Below are positions 37,201 to 46,541 of a stretch of 64,000 bases of DNA, in pieces. Under the pieces are notes generated by a model. It worked only from the letters and a program-made list of their open reading frames with translations, did no database searches and had not been told where the DNA came from. Every line of letters starts with the position of its first letter. Position 1 is the stretch's first letter. Position numbers and translations under genes: made by a program. Source of the DNA: Brachyspira hampsonii (GTDB lineage: Bacteria; Spirochaetota; Brachyspiria; Brachyspirales; Brachyspiraceae); contig NZ_MDCO01000009.1 in assembly GCF_001746205.1 (NCBI RefSeq), positions 426,545 to 490,544 of the forward strand, written 5' to 3'.

Positions 37201-38184
37201 ATGAGAAAAAATTTAAAAGAAAATATAATATCAATATTAGAATCCAACAAGGGTTTATTTATATCCGGAGAAAAGCTCGCTAATAATCTCAATGTAAGCA
37301 GAGCGGCTGTTTGGAAAGTGATAAAATCTCTAAAAGATGAAGGATACGATATTCTTTCTGTATCAAATAAAGGCTATGCCCTCTCAAAAGAAACTGACAT
37401 TTTATCATCAAAAATAATAAAAGATAATATGCCTAAATATAGAGATAAATTCAGCTTCGTGATATACAAAACCGTAGAATCAACAAACACTATAGCAAGA
37501 GCAATGGCAATAAACGGAGCTGAAAGCGGAACCGTAGTAATTGCAGAAGAGCAGACAAGCGGATACGGAAGAAACGGAAAATCTTTTTTCTCGCCCTATG
37601 GTACAGGCATATATATGAGCATTATACTTAATCTAAAAAAAGAAAAAAAGATTTTTAACAGTTCTTTTATAACTACTGCAGCAGCTATGGCGGTGTCAAA
37701 ATCCATAGAAGAAGTTTCAAATGAAAATACACAGATAAAATGGGTTAATGATGTATTTATTAATGATAAAAAAGTATGCGGAATACTTACCGAAGGAGCT
37801 TTCAGTTTTGAAGACGGAAAACTTGATTATGCTGTTATAGGAATTGGTATAAATGTTAATTTCCCTAAAAACGGCTTTCCTGAAGAGATAAATAATATAG
37901 CTGTTTCAATTAATAATACACAAAACAGCAAAGATATAAGAAATATTTTAATAGCTAAAATATTAGAAAGAATATATGAATACTATTTTAATAATGCTTC
38001 ATTCTATGATGAATATAAAAAAAGGTCTTTTTTAATAGGAAAAAAAGTTTTGCTTAATATAGATAATCAAGAGCATATAGTAAAAGTATTGGATATAGAT
38101 AAAACTTTTGCTCTTATAGCAGAATTTCAGGACGGCAAAGTAGACAGAATAGTATCAGGAAGTATAAATCATAGATTATCATAA
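37201..38184 (+). CDS. birA: Biotin-protein ligase and biotin operon repressor
   Basis: 327 residues from the ATG at 37201. Longer readings start inside the promoter (the TTG of TTGACA) and are rejected. An N-terminal winged helix (GEKLANNLNVSRAAVWKVIK, residues ~18-37) marks the bifunctional repressor type. The ligase core has VESTNTIARAMA, EEQTSGYGRNG (biotinyl-AMP loop) and IKWVNDVFIN. It attaches biotin to the decarboxylase carrier protein and, when loaded with biotinyl-AMP, represses the bio genes. No Shine-Dalgarno is visible before this ATG, in keeping with a leaderless mRNA. bioB follows after 15 bases. Confidence 0.92.
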   Translation: MRKNLKENIISILESNKGLFISGEKLANNLNVSRAAVWKVIKSLKDEGYDILSVSNKGYALSKETDILSSKIIKDNMPKYRDKFSFVIYKTVESTNTIARAMAINGAESGTVVIAEEQTSGYGRNGKSFFSPYGTGIYMSIILNLKKEKKIFNSSFITTAAAMAVSKSIEEVSNENTQIKWVNDVFINDKKVCGILTEGAFSFEDGKLDYAVIGIGINVNFPKNGFPEEINNIAVSINNTQNSKDIRNILIAKILERIYEYYFNNASFYDEYKKRSFLIGKKVLLNIDNQEHIVKVLDIDKTFALIAEFQDGKVDRIVSGSINHRLS

Positions 38185-38199
38185 ATAGGAGATTAAAAA

Positions 38200-39201
38200 A
38201 TGAGTAATATAGATTTAATTATAAAAGAAGAAATAAATATTGAAGAATTAAGACATAAAATAATTAATGGATATAATATAACAAAGGAAGATGCTTTAAA
38301 ATTAGTTGATTCTCCATTAGAAGATTTATGCAAAGCCGCTGATAATATAAGAAAACATTTCTGTTCTAATGTATTTGATATGTGCTCTATAATAAACGCC
38401 AAAAGCGGAAAATGTTCAGAAAACTGTAAATTCTGTGCTCAGTCATCTCACTATGATACAAAATGCGATGAATATGATATTCTAAATAAAGAAGAAATTC
38501 TGGAGCAGGGAAAAAGCGATTTTGATAAAGGTGTTTTAAGATACTCTATAGTAACATCAGGCAGAGCATTATACGGAAAAGAGATCGATGAAGTATATAA
38601 TGCAATAGAAACTCTTAATAAAGAAACAGACGGATATGTATGTGCATCTTTGGGACTTTTAGATGAAGAAGGGTTTAAAAAGATGAAAGAAGCCGGACTT
38701 AGAAGAGTGCATAATAATTTGGAAGCCTCAAGAAATTTCTTTCCTAATGTTTGTACTACTCATAGTTATGATGATAAAATTAAAGCTATAAAGGTGGCAC
38801 AAAAAGCCGGAATGGTTGTATGCAGCGGAGGCATTATGGGTATGGGAGAAACTTGGGAAGATAGAATTGACATGGCTTTAGAATTAAGAGATTTAGGCAT
38901 TATGTCTATTCCTGTTAATATGCTTAATCCTATAGCAAGCACGCCTTTTGAAAATATTAAGCCTCTCACTGAAGATGATATGAAAAGAATAGTGGCAATA
39001 TACAGATTTATTAACCCTAAAGCATTTATAAGACTTGCAGGCGGAAGAGGACTTTTAAAAGATAAAGGAAGAGCATGCTTCTTATCTGGGGCAAATGCTG
39101 CTATAACAGGAGATATGCTCACCACTTCCGGCATTTCAATAGAAACAGATAAAAAAATGGCTGAAGATTTGGGATATGAAATTATTTTAACAGAAGATTA
39201 A
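38200..39201 (+). CDS. bioB: Biotin synthase
   Basis: 333 residues, radical-SAM enzyme. CxxxCxxC cluster at Cys72, Cys76, Cys79 (KCSENCKFCAQS). Further family blocks are VTSGRAL, ASLGLLDEEG, HNLE-like HNNLEAS and AGGRG. It inserts sulfur into dethiobiotin. RBS AGGAG lies 8 bases before the ATG. Confidence 0.96.
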   Translation: MSNIDLIIKEEINIEELRHKIINGYNITKEDALKLVDSPLEDLCKAADNIRKHFCSNVFDMCSIINAKSGKCSENCKFCAQSSHYDTKCDEYDILNKEEILEQGKSDFDKGVLRYSIVTSGRALYGKEIDEVYNAIETLNKETDGYVCASLGLLDEEGFKKMKEAGLRRVHNNLEASRNFFPNVCTTHSYDDKIKAIKVAQKAGMVVCSGGIMGMGETWEDRIDMALELRDLGIMSIPVNMLNPIASTPFENIKPLTEDDMKRIVAIYRFINPKAFIRLAGGRGLLKDKGRACFLSGANAAITGDMLTTSGISIETDKKMAEDLGYEIILTED

Positions 39202-39226
39202 ATTTTTTATTTAGGATTTTATTAAT

Positions 39227-39892
39227 ATGTCTAAAGCACTTTTTATAACTGCCACTGGTACTGATATAGGTAAAACTTATGTATCAGCATTAATCGCTAA
39301 AAAAATGAAAGATAAAGGATTAAATATAGGTTATTATAAAGCAGCATTAAGCGGAAGTGATGATATAACGGACAGCGATGCTTGGTATGTAAAACAAAAA
39401 GCAGATTTAAAAGATTCTTATGATGAAATGGTGTCATACACTTATAAGCATGCCTATTCCCCTCATTTGGCAGCACAAATTGAGGGGAATCCTCCCAATA
39501 TGGAGTTTATAAAAAATGCTTATAAAAATATAGATAAAGTACATGATTATATGATAGTGGAAGGAAGCGGCGGTATAATATGCCCTATTCGATATGATAA
39601 TAATAAAAAAATTTTTTTAGAAGATATTATAAAAGAACTTGACTTGCCGTCTTTAATAGTAGCTGATGCAGGACTTGGTACAATTAATTCTACTGTATTA
39701 ACTATAGAATATATGAGAAGTAAAAAATTAAAAATTAATGGTGTGATATTAAATAGGTTTGAAATAACAAATGAAATGCATGATGATAATAAAAAAATGA
39801 TAGAGGATATTACGGGAGTAAAAATTATAGGCTTTGTTATAGACGGAATCTTAAAATTAGATGATATAAATATAGAAAATATTTTTGAATAA
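39227..39892 (+). CDS. bioD: Dethiobiotin synthetase
   Basis: 221 residues. P-loop TATGTDIGKTYVSA at residues ~8-21, VEGSGGIICPI and a terminal nucleotide-specificity region. It closes the ureido ring of dethiobiotin using ATP and CO2. It sits 25 bases after bioB and 44 before bioA. Confidence 0.94.
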   Translation: MSKALFITATGTDIGKTYVSALIAKKMKDKGLNIGYYKAALSGSDDITDSDAWYVKQKADLKDSYDEMVSYTYKHAYSPHLAAQIEGNPPNMEFIKNAYKNIDKVHDYMIVEGSGGIICPIRYDNNKKIFLEDIIKELDLPSLIVADAGLGTINSTVLTIEYMRSKKLKINGVILNRFEITNEMHDDNKKMIEDITGVKIIGFVIDGILKLDDINIENIFE

Positions 39893-39936
39893 TATTTTTT
39901 ACTTCAATTTTTATGTACTTCAATAAAGGACTCATT

Positions 39937-41277
39937 ATGACATTAGAAGAAAAGGATTTAAAATATATTTGGCATCCTTGTTCACAGATGAAAGATTATG
40001 AGGAGCTTCCTCCTATAATAATAGATAAAGCAAAAGGAATATATCTTTATGATAAAAACGGCAAAAAATATATTGACATTGTAAGTTCTTGGTGGTGCAA
40101 TTTACTTGGGCATTGCAATGAAAAAATAAATGCTTCTATAAAATCACAGCTTGATAAATTAGAGCATGTAATATTTGCAAACTTCTCGCATGAAGGAGCT
40201 ATTAAATTATGCGAAGAGCTTGTAAAAATACTTCCTAAAGGACTTAGCAAATTTAATTTTTCAGATAACGGCTCATCATCGGTAGAAGCTGCCTTAAAAA
40301 TGGCTTTTCAGTATCAGCATCAAATAGGCAATACTAAAAAAATAAAGTTTATGTGTTTTACAGATGGTTATCATGGTGAAACTATAGGGGCATTATCAGT
40401 TGGAAGTTTGGACTTATATGCAAAAATATACAAGCCTATGCTTATGGAAACTATTCATATAGAAGCTCCCGACTGCTATAGATGCAAATATAATCAAAAC
40501 AGAGAAACTTGCAATTGCGAATGCTTTATAGATGCTGAGAAAAAATTTGAAAAACATGCTGATGAAACTTGTGCTGTTATAATAGAGCCTTTGCTTCAGG
40601 CTTCTGCTGGAATGAGAATATATCCTCCGCTTTATTTAAAAAAGTTAAGAGAGCTTTGTGATAAACATAATGTAGTTTTTATAGCTGATGAAATAGCTAC
40701 AAATTTCGGACGCACTGGAAAGATGTTTGCATGCGACCATGCTAATATAAGCCCTGATATAATGTGCGTTTCAAAAGGATTAACAGGCGGTTACATGCCA
40801 ATGGCTATAACAATCACAACAGATAAAATATACAATGCATTTTATGCTGACTATAATGAAGGCAAGGCTTTTATGCATAGCCATACCTACAGCGGAAATC
40901 CTCTTGGCTGTTCTGCTGCTTTGGCGGTACAAAAAGTTTTAAGAGAAGATGATATTCTAAATAAGGCACAAATAAGAGCAAAATATTTAAATAATAAATT
41001 AAAAGAAAAATTATTAAATTACCCAAATATAGGAGAGATTAGAAATATAGGACTTATTAATGCAATGGAATTAGTTACTGATAAAAATACCAAAGAAGGT
41101 TTTGACTCTAAACTTAGAATGGGTTATCAAATATATAAAAAAGCACTTCAGAGAGGATTATTATTGAGACCTTTGGGTAATGTTATATATTTTAATCCGC
41201 CTCTTATAATTAATGAAGAAGATATAGATAAGGCTGTTGATTTATGTGTAAAATCTATAAGTGATATTTTAGGTTAA
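39937..41277 (+). CDS. bioA: Adenosylmethionine-8-amino-7-oxononanoate aminotransferase
   Basis: 446 residues from the ATG at 39937 with AAAGGA 6 bases before. An upstream ATG at 39913 lacks an RBS. Class III PLP aminotransferase: HPCSQM opening, SSWWCNLLGH, DNGSSSVEAALK, ADEIATNFGRTG and the PLP lysine in SKGLTGG. A cysteine-rich patch (DCYRCKYNQNRETCNCEC, ~180-200) is present. It makes 7,8-diaminopelargonate. bioF is not adjacent. Confidence 0.94.
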   Translation: MTLEEKDLKYIWHPCSQMKDYEELPPIIIDKAKGIYLYDKNGKKYIDIVSSWWCNLLGHCNEKINASIKSQLDKLEHVIFANFSHEGAIKLCEELVKILPKGLSKFNFSDNGSSSVEAALKMAFQYQHQIGNTKKIKFMCFTDGYHGETIGALSVGSLDLYAKIYKPMLMETIHIEAPDCYRCKYNQNRETCNCECFIDAEKKFEKHADETCAVIIEPLLQASAGMRIYPPLYLKKLRELCDKHNVVFIADEIATNFGRTGKMFACDHANISPDIMCVSKGLTGGYMPMAITITTDKIYNAFYADYNEGKAFMHSHTYSGNPLGCSAALAVQKVLREDDILNKAQIRAKYLNNKLKEKLLNYPNIGEIRNIGLINAMELVTDKNTKEGFDSKLRMGYQIYKKALQRGLLLRPLGNVIYFNPPLIINEEDIDKAVDLCVKSISDILG

Positions 41278-41387
41278 AAAAATACAATTTTATTTAATCC
41301 TGAAATCTTTTTAGGATTAAAGAAAAATATTATTAAAAGGATAAATATATCTTTTATAAAAAATTATAACTTTAAAAAGGAAAATAT

Positions 41388-42995
41388 ATGCTAAAAAAAA
41401 TAATTGCTTTCAATTTACTAATACTTTCAATAATATCATGTTCAAAAGTTTCAAAAAAAGAAATTAATACAAATAATGATATAGTGATAAATCTGGCCCC
41501 TGAGCCTTTAACTATTGACCCTACTCTGAATACTGATAACCTTACCATGATATATATTCTTCATGCTTTTGAAGGGCTTACCAAAAAAGATGAAAATAAT
41601 AAAATAATAGGCGGAGCAGCAGAAAGCTGGGATATCAATGAAGAAGGAAATATTTATACTTTTCACATAAGAACTAATGCTAAATGGAGCGATGGAAAAA
41701 GTGTTACAGCAAAAGATTTTGTATATACTTGGAGGCGTGCCGTTGATCCTAAAACTGCTAATAAATACAGCTATTATTTTGAAGTGATAAAAAATGCTAA
41801 AGAAGTAATAAGCGGCAAAAAAACTATAGAAGAGCTTGGGGTTAGGGTGGTAGATGATTATACTTTTGAAGCAGAGTTAAACAGTCCTACTGCGTACTTT
41901 TTAGAGCTTACAGCCTACCCTCCTTTTTATCCTGTGCGTGAGGATATAATAAATAAATACGGAGATGAATGGACATTAAAACCTGAAAGCTATATTGGTA
42001 ACGGTGCTTTTAAGATGACAGAGAGAAACTTTGATAAAAGCATAATACTAGAGAGAAATACTAATTATTGGAATAATGAAAATATAAAACCTAATAAATT
42101 AACTTTTCTTTTAATGGAAGAGCCTAATACTTCTCTTGCGGGTGTTCTTAATGGTTCTATTCATTTTGCTAAGCCTTTTCCAAGAAATGATATAGAGACT
42201 CTAAAGAAAAAAGGAGTAGTTCATATTGTACCTGTAGCTGCATCATATTACTATAGATTTAATCTAAATAATAAAGAAGCTTTAAAAGATAATAGAGTAA
42301 GAAGGGCATTATCTTTGGCTATAGACAGAGATTATATAGTAAAATCTATTACAAGATGCGGAGAGCGTCCTGCTGTAAGTTTAGTTCCTTATGGTATTAA
42401 TGACATAAACGGAGATTTTAGAGAAAAAGGAGTAGAGCATATAATATCTTCCAACTATCAGAAAAATTTAGAAGAAGCTAAAAAATTATTATCACAAGCC
42501 GGATACCAAAACGGAAGAAACTTTCCTGTTATTGATTTGCTTATAGCAACAAGAGAGTTCGATATAAATATTGCTGATGCTGTTCAGACTATGCTTAAAG
42601 AAAATTTAAATATTGATGTGAGGATAATTAAGCATGAATGGTCTTCTTATCTTCAGAATATGTATAATAAAGATTTTGATATGGCAGTTTATTTGTGGTA
42701 TGCCGATTATAATGATCCTATCAACTTTTTGAACATTTTTAAAAGCGATGCCCCTAATAATTATGGATCTTATTCAAATAATGCATTTGATGAATACATT
42801 AACATAGCCTCTACAAATAAAAATAATAATATAAGAATGCATGCACTTCATTTAGCAGAGAATATTTTTATGAATGACAATTCAATAGTACCTATATATT
42901 TTTATTCTGAAGCCTTGCTTGTTTCACCTAAACTAAAAAATGTTGAATATGATTCTCAGGGTTTATATAGGTTTTTTAATGCATATTTAGAGTAG
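41388..42995 (+). CDS. Oligopeptide ABC transporter substrate-binding lipoprotein (OppA-like)
   Basis: 535 residues. Lipobox IISC with Cys18, then the family-5 solute-binding fold: EPLTIDPTLNTDN, LTKKDENNKIIGGAAESW, WSDGKSVTAKDFVYTWRR and IGNGAFKM are close to OppA. It captures peptides at the cell surface. No permease or ATPase genes are adjacent, so it must work with a transporter encoded elsewhere. RBS AAAAGGA. The dispersed element C begins 17 bases after the stop. Confidence 0.92.
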   Translation: MLKKIIAFNLLILSIISCSKVSKKEINTNNDIVINLAPEPLTIDPTLNTDNLTMIYILHAFEGLTKKDENNKIIGGAAESWDINEEGNIYTFHIRTNAKWSDGKSVTAKDFVYTWRRAVDPKTANKYSYYFEVIKNAKEVISGKKTIEELGVRVVDDYTFEAELNSPTAYFLELTAYPPFYPVREDIINKYGDEWTLKPESYIGNGAFKMTERNFDKSIILERNTNYWNNENIKPNKLTFLLMEEPNTSLAGVLNGSIHFAKPFPRNDIETLKKKGVVHIVPVAASYYYRFNLNNKEALKDNRVRRALSLAIDRDYIVKSITRCGERPAVSLVPYGINDINGDFREKGVEHIISSNYQKNLEEAKKLLSQAGYQNGRNFPVIDLLIATREFDINIADAVQTMLKENLNIDVRIIKHEWSSYLQNMYNKDFDMAVYLWYADYNDPINFLNIFKSDAPNNYGSYSNNAFDEYINIASTNKNNNIRMHALHLAENIFMNDNSIVPIYFYSEALLVSPKLKNVEYDSQGLYRFFNAYLE

Positions 42996-43011
42996 TTTTA
43001 TTTATTTCCAA

Positions 43012-43216
43012 ACGCACGGTAAGTAGATTTTTATATATAATGAAAATTTGTATTTGCAGCTAAATTCACATTTAAAATTTAATTTATCGTGCGTTAAAAA
43101 TTTTTTTTACTCTAATAAAATCTTGGGCGGGTGCTAAAATTTCTAAATAAGCTATAAATATGATGAAGGTTAAAAATTCTAAATTGAATAAAAAAGAATA
43201 AAGGGTGGGGTATGTA
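43012..43216 (+). repeat. Dispersed intergenic element, one-armed copy (element C)
   Basis: ACGCACGGT 43012-43020, ATCGTGCGT 43086-43094 (83 bp overall), GGGCGGG 43125-43131, GGGTGGG 43203-43209 in AAAGGGTGGGGTATGTAA. The boxes are 78 bp apart. It begins 17 bases after the OppA stop, with the G-rich strand as OppA sense strand. Confidence 0.85.
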
Positions 43217-43316
43217 AATAAATTCTTGATTTTATTAATTTTTAATTATATAAGCTAAATTAAAAAATATATTATAACATAGAAATTTATTTAGAGATTA
43301 TCATTTTGTATAAGTT

Positions 43317-43963
43317 TTATCTATTCTCAAAGAAAAATCCAAAGCTCAGCATCAAACCTACAGAATGATATTGCCTAACATTATGAAAAGAAAATAAATT
43401 ATTCATATCATTAGCATTAAAAATCATATTCTCATAGGATAAATGTACACCGGCAATAAAATCTATTTTTTCTGTTTCAAAGAATTTTCTTTCAAATGAT
43501 AATCTTACATAAGGAGATATTGGTACTGATTTATAATTTGCATCTACTAAAGGATTAAACTACACACCTAAAGCTATTCCTGCAAGAAGATGCTGATTAT
43601 TTTTAGTTAAATCAAATTTCAAAGCTGCTCCTGTATATATTCCAAAAGCTATTACCCTATTAATCAAAGATGTATTATTATACATTATAGATACCATATG
43701 TTCATTAATTCCAAAATCAAATAAAAGATCTATACCGCTTAATAAATTAACATTATTTAATTTAAATCCATATCCTATTTGAAAATTGATATCTAATCTA
43801 GGATCTAATAATACACTATTATAATCTTTGGTTTCAGCTATATTTATATCAGCCCCAATTCTAGGACTAATTCCAAACTTAAAATTAGCAAAAAGATTAA
43901 AAGAAAATAATATTAATAATGTCAATATAACAAATATTTTTCTTGATAGAGCTATATATAAAA
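43317..43963 (-). pseudogene. Decayed outer-membrane beta-barrel gene
   Basis: A signal peptide (IFVILTLLILFSFNLFA) is followed by a barrel-like sequence (FGISPRIGADINIA, LDINFQIGYGF, GAALKFDL). The frame is stopped by TAG at 43560-43562 and then continues open as FNPLVDANYKSV to a TAA at 43317 ending SFGFFFENR, the normal length and end of a small porin-like protein. At the other end a GAGGAG RBS is followed by ATA where a start codon should be; the only in-frame ATG (44096) lies inside element D. Two lesions suggest an inactive gene. It is flanked by elements C and D. Confidence 0.75.
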
Positions 43964-44028
43964 TCTCCTCAAATAATATCAAGTAGTATATTTCATAAAC
44001 ATTGATATTTATATATTTGTAAAATTTA

Positions 44029-44235
44029 ATTACATTTGCCCGCCATATAGATTTCACTGCCTTATCAGTCATTTTTGTATTATTTATTATTGTCAATCAA
44101 AACAGTCATTTTAACACCCGCCCTAAGTGTTAAATAAATTTTTTATGCCTATTAACGCACGCTTTAATGAAGCTTAGTGATAAAGATTAGTTTATAATAT
44201 AATCTTATTATATTTATAATCTTATCTGCGTGCGT
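44029..44235 (-). repeat. Dispersed intergenic element, one-armed copy, inverted (element D)
   Basis: Read on the minus strand: ACGCACGCA (complement of 44227-44235), AGCGTGCGT (complement of 44155-44163), GGGCGGG (44117-44123), then TGGCGGG (44039-44045) followed by CAAATGTAATTA. Overall 81 bp between the outer ends of the paired arms, 78 bp between boxes. It begins 22 bases after the stop of xylB, with the G-rich strand as the xylB sense strand. Confidence 0.82.
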
Positions 44236-44256
44236 AATATATATTAAATATTAATT

Positions 44257-45774
44257 TTAATAAGCTATATTTTTTATTGCATACATTAACTCAGAATTTC
44301 TTCTATAACATTCTTTAAATATCTCATAATATTCAGAATAAATTTTCACATTCTCATTAATCGGAGTTATAGGCTTGTTATTATAAGTTATAATGTTTTT
44401 TAGAGCTTCTTCATAACTTTGATACTCTTTATTCGCAACAGCAGAAGTTATAGCCGCCCCCAATGCAGCCTGCTCTCTAGTTTTTGAAACATAAATTTCC
44501 CTATTTAAAACATCAGCCTGAATCTGAAGCCATACATCACTATAAGATCCTCCTCCAGAAGCTATTAATTTACTGCATTCCATATTTAAATCATCAGTCA
44601 AAATCATAAAACAGTCTTTTAAAGAATATACTACTCCCTCCATAACAGATCTTAAAATATGATATCTATCATGACTTAAAGTTAATCCTACAAACATAGC
44701 AGAAGCATTACTGTTCATATAAGGAGTTCTCTCACCAGCTAAATAAGGAAGAAATATTATTCCATTGCTGCCTGCTTTTATATCTTTTACTTTTAAATCT
44801 ATATCTTTAAAAGTTTCACCTGCATTGCAAAAATTATTCTTAGCCCATTTCAATGCTAAACCAGAAGATAAAGCAGCACCTAAATAATACCAAGTATTAG
44901 GAAATAAAAAATTGAATGTATGAGAAGCCATATTCTTTTTATCATAAACAGGTTTATCTACAGGCATTAAAATTTGTCCGCCTGTACCTATAGTAATTGA
45001 TGCCGTATTTGTATTTATTATGCCGTTGCCTACAGCCTGCATAACTTGATCAGCTCCTCCATAAGAAACTTGTATGCCCTTTTTTAATCCTGTTTCTTTA
45101 CTAGACTTTTCCGTAATAGTCCCAGATACTTCATAAGGATAAAAAATATCAGGAAAAATATTTATGTCTAAACCTAATTTTTCTATTATATAATCAGACC
45201 AACAAGATTTATTACTATCAAAAACTCCTGTAGCAGCTGCATCTGTTATATCAGAGGCAATGCAATTTGTTAATTTATATCTTATATAATCTTTAGGAAG
45301 TATTACTTTATCAATATTTTTATAAATATGAGGCTCATTATTTTTTATCCAAAGCAAAGAAGGAAGTAAAAATCCCGCAGCTATAGGACTATGATTTATC
45401 TGCATTATATTTTCTAAACCTATTTTACTGTTTATATATTCAATCTCTTTAAGGCTCCTTGAATCACACCATAATATAGCTTTTCTTAAAACATTTCCAT
45501 TTTTATCTAAAGCCACAAGTCCATGCATTTGTCCGGAAAAGCCTATTCCTTTAATATTATAATTTGAATCTATTTTTACTAATTGATTTAAAGAATCTTT
45601 TATTGTAAATACAGTGCTTTCCCACCATACATTAACATCCTGCTCTGCAAAATTATAGTGAGGTTTATCAAAATCATAATCTTTTTGAGATAATGCTTCT
45701 ATTTTACCATTAGATGCCATTATTAAAGTCTTTACAGATGAAGTTCCTAAATCTATACCAATATAGTAATTCAT
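44257..45774 (-). CDS. xylB: Xylulokinase (FGGY family)
   Basis: 505 residues. The start YYIGIDLGTSSVKTLIM is the FGGY ATPase phosphate-1 motif; GFSGQMHGLVALD, the central GGADQVMQAVGNG and the C-terminal ASGGGSYSDVWLQIQADVLN and EQAALGAAI are typical of XylB. It phosphorylates D-xylulose. Neither xylA nor a sugar transporter is adjacent; another FGGY pentulose cannot be fully excluded. RBS AGGAGA. Confidence 0.88.
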   Translation of the reverse strand: MNYYIGIDLGTSSVKTLIMASNGKIEALSQKDYDFDKPHYNFAEQDVNVWWESTVFTIKDSLNQLVKIDSNYNIKGIGFSGQMHGLVALDKNGNVLRKAILWCDSRSLKEIEYINSKIGLENIMQINHSPIAAGFLLPSLLWIKNNEPHIYKNIDKVILPKDYIRYKLTNCIASDITDAAATGVFDSNKSCWSDYIIEKLGLDINIFPDIFYPYEVSGTITEKSSKETGLKKGIQVSYGGADQVMQAVGNGIINTNTASITIGTGGQILMPVDKPVYDKKNMASHTFNFLFPNTWYYLGAALSSGLALKWAKNNFCNAGETFKDIDLKVKDIKAGSNGIIFLPYLAGERTPYMNSNASAMFVGLTLSHDRYHILRSVMEGVVYSLKDCFMILTDDLNMECSKLIASGGGSYSDVWLQIQADVLNREIYVSKTREQAALGAAITSAVANKEYQSYEEALKNIITYNNKPITPINENVKIYSEYYEIFKECYRRNSELMYAIKNIAY

Positions 45775-45918
45775 AATTTTCTCCTATATAAATAATAATA
45801 CATTAAAATTATGTTTATTAAAAGCAATATTTTTAATTGATTTTTTTAATAAAAGTATTATAATAAAAAACTGTGTAATTATTTACATAACTATTTTTTT
45901 ATTAAAACGAGGTGTTAC

Positions 45919-46431
45919 ATGGAGTTAAAAGATTATATAAGAAATATTCAAGATTATCCTAAAAAAGGAATACTTTTTAGAGATATCACTACTTTACTTC
46001 AAAATAAAGATGCATTCAAATATGCCATAGATAAAATGGCAGAACAAATAAGTAATGAGAAAATAGATTATATAGTCGGAGCAGAAAGCAGAGGATTTTT
46101 AATAGGTTCAGCATTGGCTTATAAAATGAACTGCGGCTTTATCCCTGTAAGAAAAAAAGGAAAGCTGCCTTATAAAACCATTTCAGAAGAATATGCTTTA
46201 GAATATGGTACAGATACACTATATATGCATGAAGATGCCATTAAAAAAGGTGAAAGAGTTTTAATAGTTGATGATCTAATAGCTACAGGCGGCACTGCAC
46301 TTGCTATGATAAAAATGGTTGAAAAATTAGAAGGCATAGTTGTAGGCTCATCTTTTTTAATAGAATTAAAAGAATTAAATGGAAGAAAAGAAATAGATAA
46401 ATACCCTATTAATGTTATTATACAATACTAA
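45919..46431 (+). CDS. apt: Adenine phosphoribosyltransferase
   Basis: 170 residues. FRDITTLL near the start, GAESRGFLIG, PVRKKGKLP and the PRPP-binding VLIVDDLIATGGTA at ~114-127 are diagnostic. It salvages adenine to AMP. RBS GAGGTG lies 8 bases before the ATG. Confidence 0.95.
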   Translation: MELKDYIRNIQDYPKKGILFRDITTLLQNKDAFKYAIDKMAEQISNEKIDYIVGAESRGFLIGSALAYKMNCGFIPVRKKGKLPYKTISEEYALEYGTDTLYMHEDAIKKGERVLIVDDLIATGGTALAMIKMVEKLEGIVVGSSFLIELKELNGRKEIDKYPINVIIQY

Positions 46432-46454
46432 ATAATATTGCTCTTTATAAGTTA

Positions 46455-46483
46455 TTGACTTTTAACATTTTTTATTATAGAAT
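46455..46483 (+). promoter_or_regulatory. groES promoter
   Basis: TTGACT, 17 bases, TAGAAT. No CIRCE (TTAGCACTC) repeat is visible nearby. Confidence 0.6.
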
Positions 46484-46541
46484 ATAGCAAAAATTATTAA
46501 AAAAATTATCGAAATAAATACATTTTAAGGAGATATACAAT

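Noticed and set aside
43964-44096. N-terminal extension of the barrel pseudogene starting MTIINN
   Set aside because: It is read from inside element D and precedes the true RBS and signal peptide.
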